DNA of 64,000 bases from Lewinellaceae bacterium (GTDB lineage Bacteria > Bacteroidota > Bacteroidia > Chitinophagales > Saprospiraceae): assembly GCA_020636445.1 (NCBI GenBank), contig JACJXV010000008.1, positions 30,154 to 94,153 on the forward strand, in the 5' to 3' direction. The notes beneath the pieces were generated by a model. That model saw only the letters and a program-made list of their open reading frames with translations. It had not been told where the DNA came from and did no database searches. Of the stretch, positions 41,516 through 49,776 are shown piece after piece. The position numbers were made by a program, and so were the translations under genes. Each line of letters starts with the position of its first letter. The first letter of the stretch is position 1.

Positions 41516-43186
41516 TTACCATTTAGCCTTTTGGCGCTTGCCTGGCCGGCTCCGGGGTGCGGAGCTAGGCTGGGGTGCAGCGTCGGCAGTTAGCTTTAAA
41601 GGCCGACCGCGGTATTTCGCTTTACTTAGCTTTTTAGCTGCTTGTGGAGCCACTTCTTCCGCGATCATTACGGTAGAGAAGGTGCGATCGAGGTAAATCT
41701 TCCCAACGGCAGTCCGCTGGATCCCACCTGACTCACAGATGATACGGAGGATACCTCCTTTATCCATGCCGTCCTTGATGCCCAGATTGATTTGGTAGGC
41801 CGTTTGGGGGCCACTTTCATCGGTAGGTCTTACTTTATCGTTTGCCCTTTGTTTACCTGGTGCAGCATTAAGGTCGGGCGCATCGCGGTAGTAGTCCAGG
41901 AACCGGTTAAATTCCAGGGCAGCAAAGCGTTTGATGATATCTTCACGACTGAGGTTGCGCAAAGCGTGCTCAACTTCGGGAAGGAAAGTATCCATTTCTT
42001 CGTCGCTCACGGTAACCTCCTGAACCCGGCTAACCAGGTGCATCAGTTGTTGTTGACAAATTTCGTCTCCAGTTGGAATCGTAAGGATACGGAAGTTGGT
42101 GTGGGTAAGTTTTTCCAGCTGGCGAATCCGGCTTTGATCGCGGTTGCTCACCAGGGCGATGGAAATCCCTTTCTGCCCAGCCCGGCCCGTACGGCCACTA
42201 CGGTGCGTGTAGTAGGCGATTTCATCCGGCAGGTTCATGTGGATAACATGGCTGATACCGTTGACATCAAGACCCCGCGCAGCCACATCGGTGGCTACAA
42301 GAATCCGAATGGCACGGTTACGGAATTTATTCATCATCCGGTCCCGCTGCGGCTGGTCCATGTCGCCATGAAGCGCGCCAGCAGCATATCCGTCCTTAAT
42401 TAATTGGTCCGCAACATTTTGCGTATCCATTTTGGTACGGCAGAATACCAATGCGTAGATATCCGGGTGGAAATCCAATAATCGCTTAAGCGCTGGATAT
42501 TTGTCCTTTTCCGAAACTACTGCGTAGCGGTGTTCAATGTGCTCGTTACTGCTATTGCGCTCTCCTACAGAGATTTCCTGAGGTTCTTCCATGTATTGCT
42601 TGGCAATACGGCGAACGCCCGCTTGCATGGTCGCCGAAAACAACCAGGTACGGCGTTGGTCAGCAGTATGTTCAAAGATGAGATCGAGATCATCCTTGAA
42701 ACCCATATTGAGCATCTCATCCGCTTCGTCGAGGATGAGGTAGCCCAGGCGGTTTAGTTGTAAGGCTTTCCGGTTCAGCAGGTCGACTAAGCGTCCTGGT
42801 GTAGCTACAACTACATGTGCACCGGATTTCAATTGACGGATTTGCTGTCCAAGGCTTGCGCCGCCGTAAACGGCAACAATTTGCAAGCCAGAACCCTCCG
42901 GCATGAAATTCTGTAAATCCCCCGTAATTTGAACACACAGTTCGCGGGTAGGAGCCAGAATCAGTCCTTGAATAAAAGGTGCTTCATCGCTAATCAGATC
43001 CAGCAACGGTAAACCAAAAGCGGCAGTTTTGCCAGTACCCGTTTGTGCTAGGCCGATAAAATCGCATTTGCCGCTTAACAAAAGGGGAATAGCTTGTTCT
43101 TGAATTGGGGTAGGGGTCTCATAACCCAGGCGCTCAACGGCCTCCCCTAGTTCCCTGGATAGCCCCAGGGTAGTAAACGCATTCAT
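41516..43186 (-). CDS. DEAD-box RNA helicase with DbpA-type RNA-binding domain
   Basis: A 556-residue ATP-dependent RNA helicase of the DeaD/CsdA type. Q motif PTPIQEQAIP, Walker A AQTGTGKT (47-54), DEAD box 153-156 (LILDEADEMLNMGF), SAT motif (WLFSATMQ) and HRSGRTGRAG are all present. The C-terminal DbpA-like RRM follows (INLGIKDGMDKGGILRIICE and IYLDRTFSTVMI), then a basic tail (RPGKRQKAKW). Such enzymes help ribosome assembly and cold adaptation. A perfect TACCTTTG -7 element is 21 bp before the ATG. Confidence 0.95.
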   Translation of the reverse strand: MNAFTTLGLSRELGEAVERLGYETPTPIQEQAIPLLLSGKCDFIGLAQTGTGKTAAFGLPLLDLISDEAPFIQGLILAPTRELCVQITGDLQNFMPEGSGLQIVAVYGGASLGQQIRQLKSGAHVVVATPGRLVDLLNRKALQLNRLGYLILDEADEMLNMGFKDDLDLIFEHTADQRRTWLFSATMQAGVRRIAKQYMEEPQEISVGERNSSNEHIEHRYAVVSEKDKYPALKRLLDFHPDIYALVFCRTKMDTQNVADQLIKDGYAAGALHGDMDQPQRDRMMNKFRNRAIRILVATDVAARGLDVNGISHVIHMNLPDEIAYYTHRSGRTGRAGQKGISIALVSNRDQSRIRQLEKLTHTNFRILTIPTGDEICQQQLMHLVSRVQEVTVSDEEMDTFLPEVEHALRNLSREDIIKRFAALEFNRFLDYYRDAPDLNAAPGKQRANDKVRPTDESGPQTAYQINLGIKDGMDKGGILRIICESGGIQRTAVGKIYLDRTFSTVMIAEEVAPQAAKKLSKAKYRGRPLKLTADAAPQPSSAPRSRPGKRQKAKW

Positions 43187-43207
43187 GTATGACTGTTAAA
43201 TGAGGTG

Positions 43208-43215
43208 CAAAGGTA
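43208..43215 (-). promoter_or_regulatory. -7 element (TACCTTTG) upstream of the DEAD-box gene
   Basis: Exact TAnnTTTG on minus, 21 bp before the start. Confidence 0.5.
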
Positions 43216-43417
43216 CGGCTTTTTTTGAGATCTGCTCGGAAATTTCTGAAAATCAATCAGCTATTTTCCTTTTATGCAGCAACTTGGCGTTCCACTAACG
43301 ACTTGTGCTTTGTCAATAGAGCAGTTGAGCCTGTGCCGTTGCTGAAAATAAGCCATCTGCCGTTCACAGGAATCTTGCGATTCCAGGCAGCGTATTGGCC
43401 GGTTTTATTGCGTACAC

Positions 43418-43456
43418 ATTACGAATACTAAACTTTAAAAGTTTAGTATTCGTAAT
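43418..43456. repeat. Long perfect hairpin (19-bp arms, 1-nt centre)
   Basis: ATTACGAATACTAAACTTT and its exact complement around a single A. It sits 100 bp past the stop of the minus-strand lipoprotein gene. Confidence 0.85.
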
Positions 43457-43558
43457 CCGCCGCAGGCGCCAGAAAACGTTACGTGTTACTCGTTGAGCGT
43501 TGATCGCTTTTACGCGATACAGCCCCTCCAAATTGGGCTAATTTCTAATTTCCTCTAT

Positions 43559-44614
43559 CTATGTCTTCACCTTGAGTTGATAATTCAGGCGATCCTGGTC
43601 GGAAATGCGTTGTTTGAGGATGTCGATATAAGACTGTGCAGGTTTGTGGCCGTAGTCCGTAAAGGCTTTCTGGGCCCATTCCAACGCCGTGGGTAAGGCC
43701 CCCAGGCGTTCAAAACCAACGGCCAGGTTATGTGCTACGCGTCCGGCGGTTTTGGCATCGGGCCGACGATCAAGAATAGATTTCCAGACCTCAATGGCTC
43801 CCTCCCAGTCATCAGATTGCACCAACCGGTTGGCGCGTTCCATTTCTGCTTGCTGGCTGCCTTTGCTGGTGGCATAGAATGTACGATTGACGGTGATCCA
43901 AACGGGAGCAATGCGCATACCATACTTTTCCCCGACTTTTCCGGATAAATCGCGGGTGGCGCGTAAGAGGTCCGGGAGATTCCGTTTCGCAATTTCTTCA
44001 CTGCTTCCGTAGCCCCGGTCTTCATCATCCGCACTGATAATGTTTTCGTCCAAAACGACGCGTGCCTTGGGGTCGTAAAGCCGCCAGCCAACGTATACCC
44101 GTAAATCTCTGCGGGCGGTATAGTTGAGTTTAATCGTTTCGACGCCGTCCTTTTTGGTTTTGCTTTGTGTGGTTGATATCAGGGTGTTGGTATTCGTGTC
44201 AAATGACTCAATGGCCAGGAGCGCATCGGCATTGTATTGTTGGCAAAGACTTTCAACTTGCTTCCAGTCCATCGGCGGAGCCATCGAATTGCCATTGCGG
44301 CTTCCCTGTTGTTGGATTCCCGTACTTTTTACATTAAAGCGGGGCGTGCGGGATAAGGTCGTGATAATCGAACTCAGCGCTCGCTCCCGTCCTTCTTTGT
44401 CCTGCCCGAGGGCTTCTCCGGAAAATACCCCTTCGAGAAAATTGCCAAACCCTTTTTCGGGTTTACTGCGATCAAGGGTGGCGATGGTTTTGACGTGATC
44501 AGGTAAGACAATCTGTGAGGGTTGAAGTACCTGTAAGGCTGTTTTGCTGGTTGAGCAGCTGAAAAAAGTGCACAGGGCCAAGACGAAAAGGCCCGGAATG
44601 GTAGTACGGGGCAT
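43559..44614 (-). CDS. DUF6340-like lipoprotein with TPR-type C-terminus
   Basis: A 351-residue lipoprotein: signal peptide with lipobox (CTFFSC). The N-terminal half is like the Bacteroidota DUF6340 family (VKTIATLDRSKPEK, QQYNADALLAIESFDTNTN, LRVYVGWRLYDPKARVVLDE). The C-terminal ~100 residues read as TPR-like helical pairs (EMERANRLVQSDDWEGAIEV; HNLAVGFERLGALPTALEWA). It is likely anchored to the outer membrane and acts as an adaptor; function unknown. Single gene on minus. Confidence 0.8.
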   Translation of the reverse strand: MPRTTIPGLFVLALCTFFSCSTSKTALQVLQPSQIVLPDHVKTIATLDRSKPEKGFGNFLEGVFSGEALGQDKEGRERALSSIITTLSRTPRFNVKSTGIQQQGSRNGNSMAPPMDWKQVESLCQQYNADALLAIESFDTNTNTLISTTQSKTKKDGVETIKLNYTARRDLRVYVGWRLYDPKARVVLDENIISADDEDRGYGSSEEIAKRNLPDLLRATRDLSGKVGEKYGMRIAPVWITVNRTFYATSKGSQQAEMERANRLVQSDDWEGAIEVWKSILDRRPDAKTAGRVAHNLAVGFERLGALPTALEWAQKAFTDYGHKPAQSYIDILKQRISDQDRLNYQLKVKT

Positions 44615-44761
44615 GGGTTTTTAGGTTTGAGGGTTAAACAAACGCTTAATCAGACATCATCAGTTGTCCTGCGGTGGCAGGACGGAACACTACATTAAGG
44701 TACATAATTACCTCGGTGCATAGTGCCACAGACCTTATTTTAATTTACCCCTGACCTGATC

Positions 44762-46438
44762 TTATTCCGAGAAAGGCGCAATGGGGACCCGCCTCCGGAA
44801 AAAAATAAACCCATTTTTACCCCCCAATTCTTCCAGGCCAGGAATTCCACGCAATTCATCTGCTTTATGCACCTTGGTGGTTATATACACCTCGCGATCA
44901 ATGTTTCCCCGCAGGAGCCACTCTTTATCGGTGCGTTGGGGCGCTCCCCCCGGCTGCACCCGGCCGTAATAATAAGGTGCGTATGATTTAAATCCATGGG
45001 TCATTAAATAAACGTCCTTCCCTTCATGGCTTTCCCAAAATTCCACCGCAGCCCGCTGTGAATAGCCTTCTATCCGTTTGATAAAGAAGATCAGGGTGAG
45101 AAAAACAAATACGGCTGTGCCGCCAAAGAGCCACTGGATGCCCCGCCCTAATTGTTGCTGACGCAAATACCGGGTACTCATCACGAGCACCAACACCAAC
45201 ACAACAGCCGGGATGGCTTCTACCCCCGTCCAGGTAACAGTTGCCTCCATATTGCCACGGGCAAACGGATCTGCTACCAGGTCTTGGAAGCGGTCCAGGT
45301 GCTGCGCCAAAAAAGGAATCAACAGAACGATCAGGGCATAGACCCCGCCAATTCCCCAAAGCAAGCCACGCATCCATCCTGTGAAGGATATCTCCCCGCG
45401 CTGGATTTTATACAAGGTCAATGCTGCGAGATAAGTCAGCGGGAAATAGGCCAGAGAGGAATAGTGGACTATTTTGGATTTGACAATCGTAAAGAGGATT
45501 AACACGACCCAAAACAGGTATTTCATCCAACGCCGGAAATCTTGCTGATAGGCCTGTTCTTCTGCTGGTTGGCGCCCAAAGGCCCGCAAAGCAAAGATAG
45601 AAGCCGGGAAACACCCAAAGAGTAAAACGACGAAGTGATAGCCCGGAAATCCCCCGTGACCCGCATCGGGGGTGGAAAAAAGCCGGTATTGGTAAATGGT
45701 GAATTCTTTTACGAACTGGGGGCCGTGCAGCCAGGTTTCTACACCAAACCAGGCTCCGGTTACCAGGCAGGCAGCCAGCGTAAAAAAGAGAAATTGCGGT
45801 ATCGAAACAAAGAAACGGAATCGCTGGTAAACCCAGTAAACGAATAAGGTAAGGGCCACCAGGAGGAAGGCAACGGGCCCCTTGGTGAGAATGCCTAAGC
45901 CCAGGAGAAACCCGCCCCAAAAAAGATAGCTCCAGGCGTGAGAGGTCAGGGATAGCCCCTGGTTTTCTTTTTTCCAGTAAAACAGGATAAAGTAATAAAG
46001 CCCCAGGAAAATAAACAGGTTAAACCAGGGGTCAATGATTCCGGACTTGAAGTAGAGAAAGGGGAGGACGCTACCCAAATAGGCCCCGGCCCAAAGCAAG
46101 CCAAACCGGTAATCATACAATTGTTTTCCGATGCGGTATAAAATGACCAGGGTGGCAATGCCACAAAGGGCGTTGGGCAACCGGGCTGCATAGTCGCCAA
46201 TGCCTATCGTTTTCATGGCCAGCACCTGCATCCAGAAAAACAAAGGCGGTTTTTGGAAAAAGGGTTCGAAGTTAATGCTGATCCGGAGGTAGTCCCCGAG
46301 TACAATCATCTCACGGCTTATTTCCGCAAAATTGATTTCGTCCCAGTCAAACAAATGAACACCGCCTAAAAAGGGTAGAAAGAATAGGGCAGCAACCAGG
46401 GCGATCATCCAGGGATAGGGGCGTTTAGGATCCGTCAC
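44762..46438 (-). CDS. Glycosyltransferase family 39 (ArnT/PMT-like)
   Basis: A 558-residue polytopic GT-C enzyme that uses a lipid-linked sugar. After the first helix comes the acidic catalytic loop VHLFDWDEINFAEISREM, with the Asp and Glu typical of the family; then about 11-12 helices and a C-terminal soluble part (HEGKDVYLMTHGFKSYAPYY). It matches the ArnT-like dolichyl-phosphate-mannose/4-amino-arabinose class; the sugar and acceptor are unknown. A perfect TATCTTTG -7 element lies about 40 bp before the ATG. Confidence 0.9.
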   Translation of the reverse strand: MTDPKRPYPWMIALVAALFFLPFLGGVHLFDWDEINFAEISREMIVLGDYLRISINFEPFFQKPPLFFWMQVLAMKTIGIGDYAARLPNALCGIATLVILYRIGKQLYDYRFGLLWAGAYLGSVLPFLYFKSGIIDPWFNLFIFLGLYYFILFYWKKENQGLSLTSHAWSYLFWGGFLLGLGILTKGPVAFLLVALTLFVYWVYQRFRFFVSIPQFLFFTLAACLVTGAWFGVETWLHGPQFVKEFTIYQYRLFSTPDAGHGGFPGYHFVVLLFGCFPASIFALRAFGRQPAEEQAYQQDFRRWMKYLFWVVLILFTIVKSKIVHYSSLAYFPLTYLAALTLYKIQRGEISFTGWMRGLLWGIGGVYALIVLLIPFLAQHLDRFQDLVADPFARGNMEATVTWTGVEAIPAVVLVLVLVMSTRYLRQQQLGRGIQWLFGGTAVFVFLTLIFFIKRIEGYSQRAAVEFWESHEGKDVYLMTHGFKSYAPYYYGRVQPGGAPQRTDKEWLLRGNIDREVYITTKVHKADELRGIPGLEELGGKNGFIFFRRRVPIAPFSE

Positions 46439-46478
46439 AGAGGTCTTGTTGTGGTTATGAGAATGGATTTTAGTGCGG

Positions 46479-46486
46479 CAAAGATA
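46479..46486 (-). promoter_or_regulatory. -7 element (TATCTTTG) upstream of the GT39 gene
   Basis: Exact TAnnTTTG on minus, 40 bp before the start. Confidence 0.5.
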
Positions 46487-46524
46487 GGGATTTCTTCGGC
46501 TTGCTACACGGAGTTTCGCAGCCC

Positions 46525-46733
46525 AAACTGCTCACTGCCCGCTGCTCACTGCTCCACCACAGATTTGCACCGATGACCACCGATTTAGCAACTGGCATGC
46601 AGGGTTTGCCTACTGTGAACTGCCCACTGCCTACTGCTCCACCACAGATTTGCACCGATGACCACCGATTTAACAAATGTTAGCTGAGGTTGCTAACTGC
46701 CCACTGCTAACTGCTCACCTGCTCACCTCCCCC
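46525..46733. repeat. Heptamer block with a 40-bp direct repeat
   Basis: Runs of TGCTCAC/TGCCCAC/TGCTAAC/CTGCCTA 7-mers surround an exact 40-bp direct repeat (46548-46587 and 46633-46672, containing CACAGATTTGCACCGATGAC) at 85-bp spacing. It reaches into the last codons of the pseudouridine synthase gene (stop at 46723). Confidence 0.85.
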
Positions 46734-47448
46734 ACTTTTCCAATTGGGCCAGGGTAGCCCGGAAGTCTTTCGGCAGCTCACCGGCAAACTCCATTCGCTC
46801 ACCAGTACTTGGGTGCGTGAGGATAAGTCGGGCGGCATGCAGGGAAAGACGCCCCAGCAAGGGTCGTTCCTCAGTGTCTTTCCCGGAATTAAATCCGCGG
46901 TTTTTGATTTCGGAGAGAAATAGCCCACTGCGTTTACCATAAACAGAATCTACCACCAGGGGATGCCCCAGTGCACTGAAATGCACCCGGATTTGGTGGG
47001 TGCGCCCTGTTTTTATTTCGGCCTCCATGAGGGAGCAAAAGCGAAATGTATCCAGGGTGCGATAGTGAGTCAGGGCTGATTTTCCTTGCTTGGCAACCAT
47101 CATCTTGCCGGGAATGGTCGGGTGGGGGGCAATCGGCCGGTCGATACTTCCCTCAGCAGGAACTGGCTTTCCTTCCACCAGGGCGAGGTAGTATTTGTCG
47201 ACGCTGCGGTCAAAAAACTGTTGATTGAGGTGGCGGTGCGCTGCTTCGTTACGGGCAAAACAAAGGATGCCACTTGTTTCCCGGTCGAGCCGATGAACGA
47301 CGAGCACCTCGCCCCATTCCTGGCGTAATTGGTCGAGGAGGTTTTCCTTGGAGGCATCAAAACGGTCGGGTATACTCAGCACCCCTGCAGGCTTGAGGGC
47401 AATCAGCAGGTCGTCGTCGGCAAAGAGCAGGGAGGTGTTTTTTTTCAT
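46723..47448 (-). CDS. RluA family pseudouridine synthase
   Basis: 241 residues of a RluA/RluD-type enzyme that isomerises specific uridines in 23S rRNA or tRNA. The catalytic Asp is in VVHRLDRETSGILCFARN; KYYLALVEG and TGRTHQIRVHFSALGHPLVVD are the other family motifs. There is no N-terminal S4 domain, so it is the short class. I start at ATG 47448 (MKKNTSL); the longer frame runs into the upstream gene. It overlaps the RibF-GT2 gene by 4 bp (ATGA), so it is translated after it. Its C-terminus borders the heptamer repeat block. Confidence 0.92.
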   Translation of the reverse strand: MKKNTSLLFADDDLLIALKPAGVLSIPDRFDASKENLLDQLRQEWGEVLVVHRLDRETSGILCFARNEAAHRHLNQQFFDRSVDKYYLALVEGKPVPAEGSIDRPIAPHPTIPGKMMVAKQGKSALTHYRTLDTFRFCSLMEAEIKTGRTHQIRVHFSALGHPLVVDSVYGKRSGLFLSEIKNRGFNSGKDTEERPLLGRLSLHAARLILTHPSTGERMEFAGELPKDFRATLAQLEKWGR

Positions 47449-49457
47449 GGCTTCTGGAGGTCTTGAAAGGTGCGCCGACCCCGGGCATAGTAATCCCAAA
47501 TGATTACTCCTTTATATCGACCAGTGTTTACCGTTGATGATCTTTTTCGCAGCGAGCGTACCAGGGTATTATAGTGCCGGCGTTTTTGCATGGTTACGCC
47601 CAGTTTGGGGAGGAAGTCCCAATGGGCTTGTAAGATGGCGTTAATATGGTCCAGGCGCCGCTGATATAAAAACAGGAAGGCCGCCAGGCCATCAAGCAAC
47701 AGCCGTAAGGGAATGAGCCACCATATTTTAATAAAGGGCTCGTTTTTGGCAATGGTAAATAAGGTATTGCGGAAATTAAGGTAGGTTTTGCGGGGGGTGT
47801 TGTAATGCAGTGTTCCGCCCCCGACGTGGTAAACGACCGATGCCGGTTCCACCAAAATTCTGTAGCCGGCACGTTTTAGGCGCCAGCAGAGGTCAATTTC
47901 TTCCGCATGGGCAAAGTAATCGGGATCAAATCCGCCGATGGCGTGGAATAGTTCTGCGCGCACGACAAAGGCAGCTCCACTGGCCCAGAAAACATCCTGG
48001 GTGTTTTCGTACTGCCCCTGGTCGGTTTCGGTTTCGGAAAAGATTCGCCCCCGACAGAAGGGGTAGCCCAGGATATCAATCCATCCGCCACAGGCTCCGG
48101 CATATTCAAATTGCTCCCGATGGTGAAAAGACAGGATCTTGGGTTGGCAGGCGGCTACCGTACGGTCGGCTTCCAGCAGGGAGATAATAGGATCAAGCCA
48201 ACCCTCCGTAACCTCTATATCTGAATTGAGGAGTACGTAGTAGTCCGCGTTCACCTGCAGGAGGGCCTCATTATAACCTCGGGCAAACCCATAGTTTTTG
48301 GCCAATTCAATAACCCGGATCTGCTCCGGATAATGCTGCGCGAGGAATGCCAGAGAGTCGTCGGAAGAACCATTGTCGGCGACAATAATTTCCAGGTTTT
48401 CATATTGCGTATCCTCCAGCAGAATCGGCAGGAACTGCTCCAGGTAGGAGCGTCCATTATAGTTCAGCAGTACAACGGCCACACGGGCATTGTCATGCTT
48501 TTTTTTTTGATTTTGGGTGCGCGCAGCCTCGTCGAGGATAGCCAGGGTCTGGATTTTATCTTCTGCCAATTGGGCACTCAACAGCTGCAGGCTGTCTAGC
48601 TTGCGATCACCCCGGACGTATTCAATCAGCTCCAGGCGCAGTTCGTCACCATAAATCTGTTGATTAAAATCGAACAGATTTACCTCAATGGTTCGTTGGT
48701 TTAGGTCCGGTAGCGTAGGGCGGCGACCAATATAGAGCATTCCCTGATAGCGCTGGTCCTGGTGCCAGGCATATACGGCATAAACGCCATCGGGAGGGAT
48801 GAGTTTGTATTTATCCCGGATCTCCAGGTTGGCGGTTGGATACCCTATTTTGGCGCCATTTTTTTCGCCGTGAACAACCGTGCCGCCTAAGAGGAAAGGA
48901 TGTTGCAGCAAACGGTTTGCTGAGATCAAGTTGCACTGCTCAATGGCATTGCGAATCTTGGTTGAGCTTACCGTAATATCATCAATCGTCTGTTTTTCAA
49001 TTTCTACCACTTCATACCCTAAGCGCGGGCCATGCCAGCGCAGGTAGTGAATATCTCCCTGGCGGCCCAGGCCAAAGCGATGGTCATAGCCAATGACAAT
49101 CGTGCGGGGGTGAAAACGACCCACCAGGAATTTTTCGATATACTCATCTGCACTGAGTTGCGAAAACTCCACCGTAAAGGGAACGATTACCAGATGATCG
49201 ATGCCTAACTCACGCAACAAGGCAATTTTTTCCTCAATAGTCGTCAGGAGTTTCAAACTGGTATCGCGCGGATAAACAATCTGCCGGGGATGTGGGTAAA
49301 AAGTGATGAGCACACTTTCACCATCGACGCTGCGGGCCAGGCGACGGACCTGGTCGATTATCCGGCGGTGACCGGAATGCACCCCATCAAATGAACCTAT
49401 CGTGATGACGGCATTGCGGAAAGCGGGAAGCTGTTCTAAATTACGGTGTACTCTCAT
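47445..49457 (-). CDS. ribF: Fusion: bifunctional riboflavin kinase/FAD synthetase (RibF) + glycosyltransferase family 2
   Basis: 670 residues. Residues 1-310 are a full RibF: FAD synthetase part (VITIGSFDGVHSGHRRIIDQ, YDHRFGLGRQGD, VSSTKIRNAI) and riboflavin kinase part (GEKNGAKIGYPTANLEI, PDGVYAVYAW, NQQIYGDELRLELIEYVRGD). From about 327 a GT2 domain follows (VAVVLLNYNGRSYLEQFLPI, ADNGSSDDSLAFL, VLLNSDIEV, FAHAEEIDLCWRLKRAGYRI) with a C-terminal hydrophobic patch. The junction (Q317-K318-K319-K320) is coded by ten consecutive A (minus strand; 48499-48508). One A fewer stops RibF ten or so codons later, one more stops it at once. So either a true fusion, a slippage site, or an assembly error in the run. 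GT2 alone could start at a GTG at 48482. Confidence 0.88.
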   Translation of the reverse strand: MRVHRNLEQLPAFRNAVITIGSFDGVHSGHRRIIDQVRRLARSVDGESVLITFYPHPRQIVYPRDTSLKLLTTIEEKIALLRELGIDHLVIVPFTVEFSQLSADEYIEKFLVGRFHPRTIVIGYDHRFGLGRQGDIHYLRWHGPRLGYEVVEIEKQTIDDITVSSTKIRNAIEQCNLISANRLLQHPFLLGGTVVHGEKNGAKIGYPTANLEIRDKYKLIPPDGVYAVYAWHQDQRYQGMLYIGRRPTLPDLNQRTIEVNLFDFNQQIYGDELRLELIEYVRGDRKLDSLQLLSAQLAEDKIQTLAILDEAARTQNQKKKHDNARVAVVLLNYNGRSYLEQFLPILLEDTQYENLEIIVADNGSSDDSLAFLAQHYPEQIRVIELAKNYGFARGYNEALLQVNADYYVLLNSDIEVTEGWLDPIISLLEADRTVAACQPKILSFHHREQFEYAGACGGWIDILGYPFCRGRIFSETETDQGQYENTQDVFWASGAAFVVRAELFHAIGGFDPDYFAHAEEIDLCWRLKRAGYRILVEPASVVYHVGGGTLHYNTPRKTYLNFRNTLFTIAKNEPFIKIWWLIPLRLLLDGLAAFLFLYQRRLDHINAILQAHWDFLPKLGVTMQKRRHYNTLVRSLRKRSSTVNTGRYKGVIIWDYYARGRRTFQDLQKP
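48499..48508 (-). other. A10 run at the RibF/GT2 junction (possible slippage site)
   Basis: Ten A on the coding strand. With 11 A the frame reads QNQKKKA then TGA; with 9 A it reads through MTMPVWPLYC then TGA. Runs of nine or more A are known to allow RNA polymerase slippage. Confidence 0.6.
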
Positions 49458-49464
49458 GGCAGTG

Positions 49465-49472
49465 CAAATGTA
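49465..49472 (-). promoter_or_regulatory. -7 element (TACATTTG) of the RibF-GT2 gene
   Basis: Exact TAnnTTTG on minus only 7 bp from the ATG, implying a nearly leaderless message. Confidence 0.5.
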
Positions 49473-49539
49473 AATTGAATTTTGAAAACAGCAGCCCCAA
49501 ATAGGTATACTTTCCGCTGCTATACTCGCCGGAAAACTG

Positions 49540-49569
49540 TTTGTTCCGTTCTTTTGTTTGTATTTTTGC
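49540..49569 (+). promoter_or_regulatory. Candidate promoter of mrp
   Basis: TTTG at 49540-49543 and TATTTTTG at 49561-49568, 17 bp apart, 210 bp before the mrp ATG; the transcript would begin just before the long palindrome. Confidence 0.5.
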
Positions 49570-49586
49570 AGGAAAAGTTAGCACAA

Positions 49587-49745
49587 GAGCTTGCTCCGGG
49601 TTTCATCAACCGGCTGCAAGAGGCAAATTTTGCTTTGTTCTTCGTTAGATTTTTCGCCGGATTGCCCACATCCGGCTACAAAATCTGCCTTGCCCAAAAC
49701 AAAATTTGATCTCTTTCGCTCAATCATGAAACCCGGAACAAGCTC
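49587..49745. repeat. 159-bp long imperfect palindrome in the mrp leader
   Basis: Outer arms GAGCTTGCTCCGGGTTTCAT and its complement (19 of 20), then equal-length inner arms sharing CAAATTTTG, AGATTTT and GCCGG blocks, to a centre near 49666. It may be a full-length palindromic MITE. A chance ORF through it is not called. Confidence 0.75.
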
Positions 49746-49776
49746 AAATCCAATCCTAAACGGAAGATTTACACCA

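Larger units (their letters stand above)
43187..43558. other. 372-bp gap with palindrome and heptamer blocks
   Basis: Contains the helicase promoter, a long hairpin (43418-43456), a CGTTACG-TGTTACT-CGTTGAG-CGTTGAT heptamer block (43477-43505) and ATTTCTA-ATTTCCT (about 43541-43554). No gene. Confidence 0.7.

Noticed and set aside
49591..49776. 62-residue N-terminal extension of Mrp
   Set aside because: It would be coded by the long palindrome; the conserved DUF59 domain begins right after ATG 49777.
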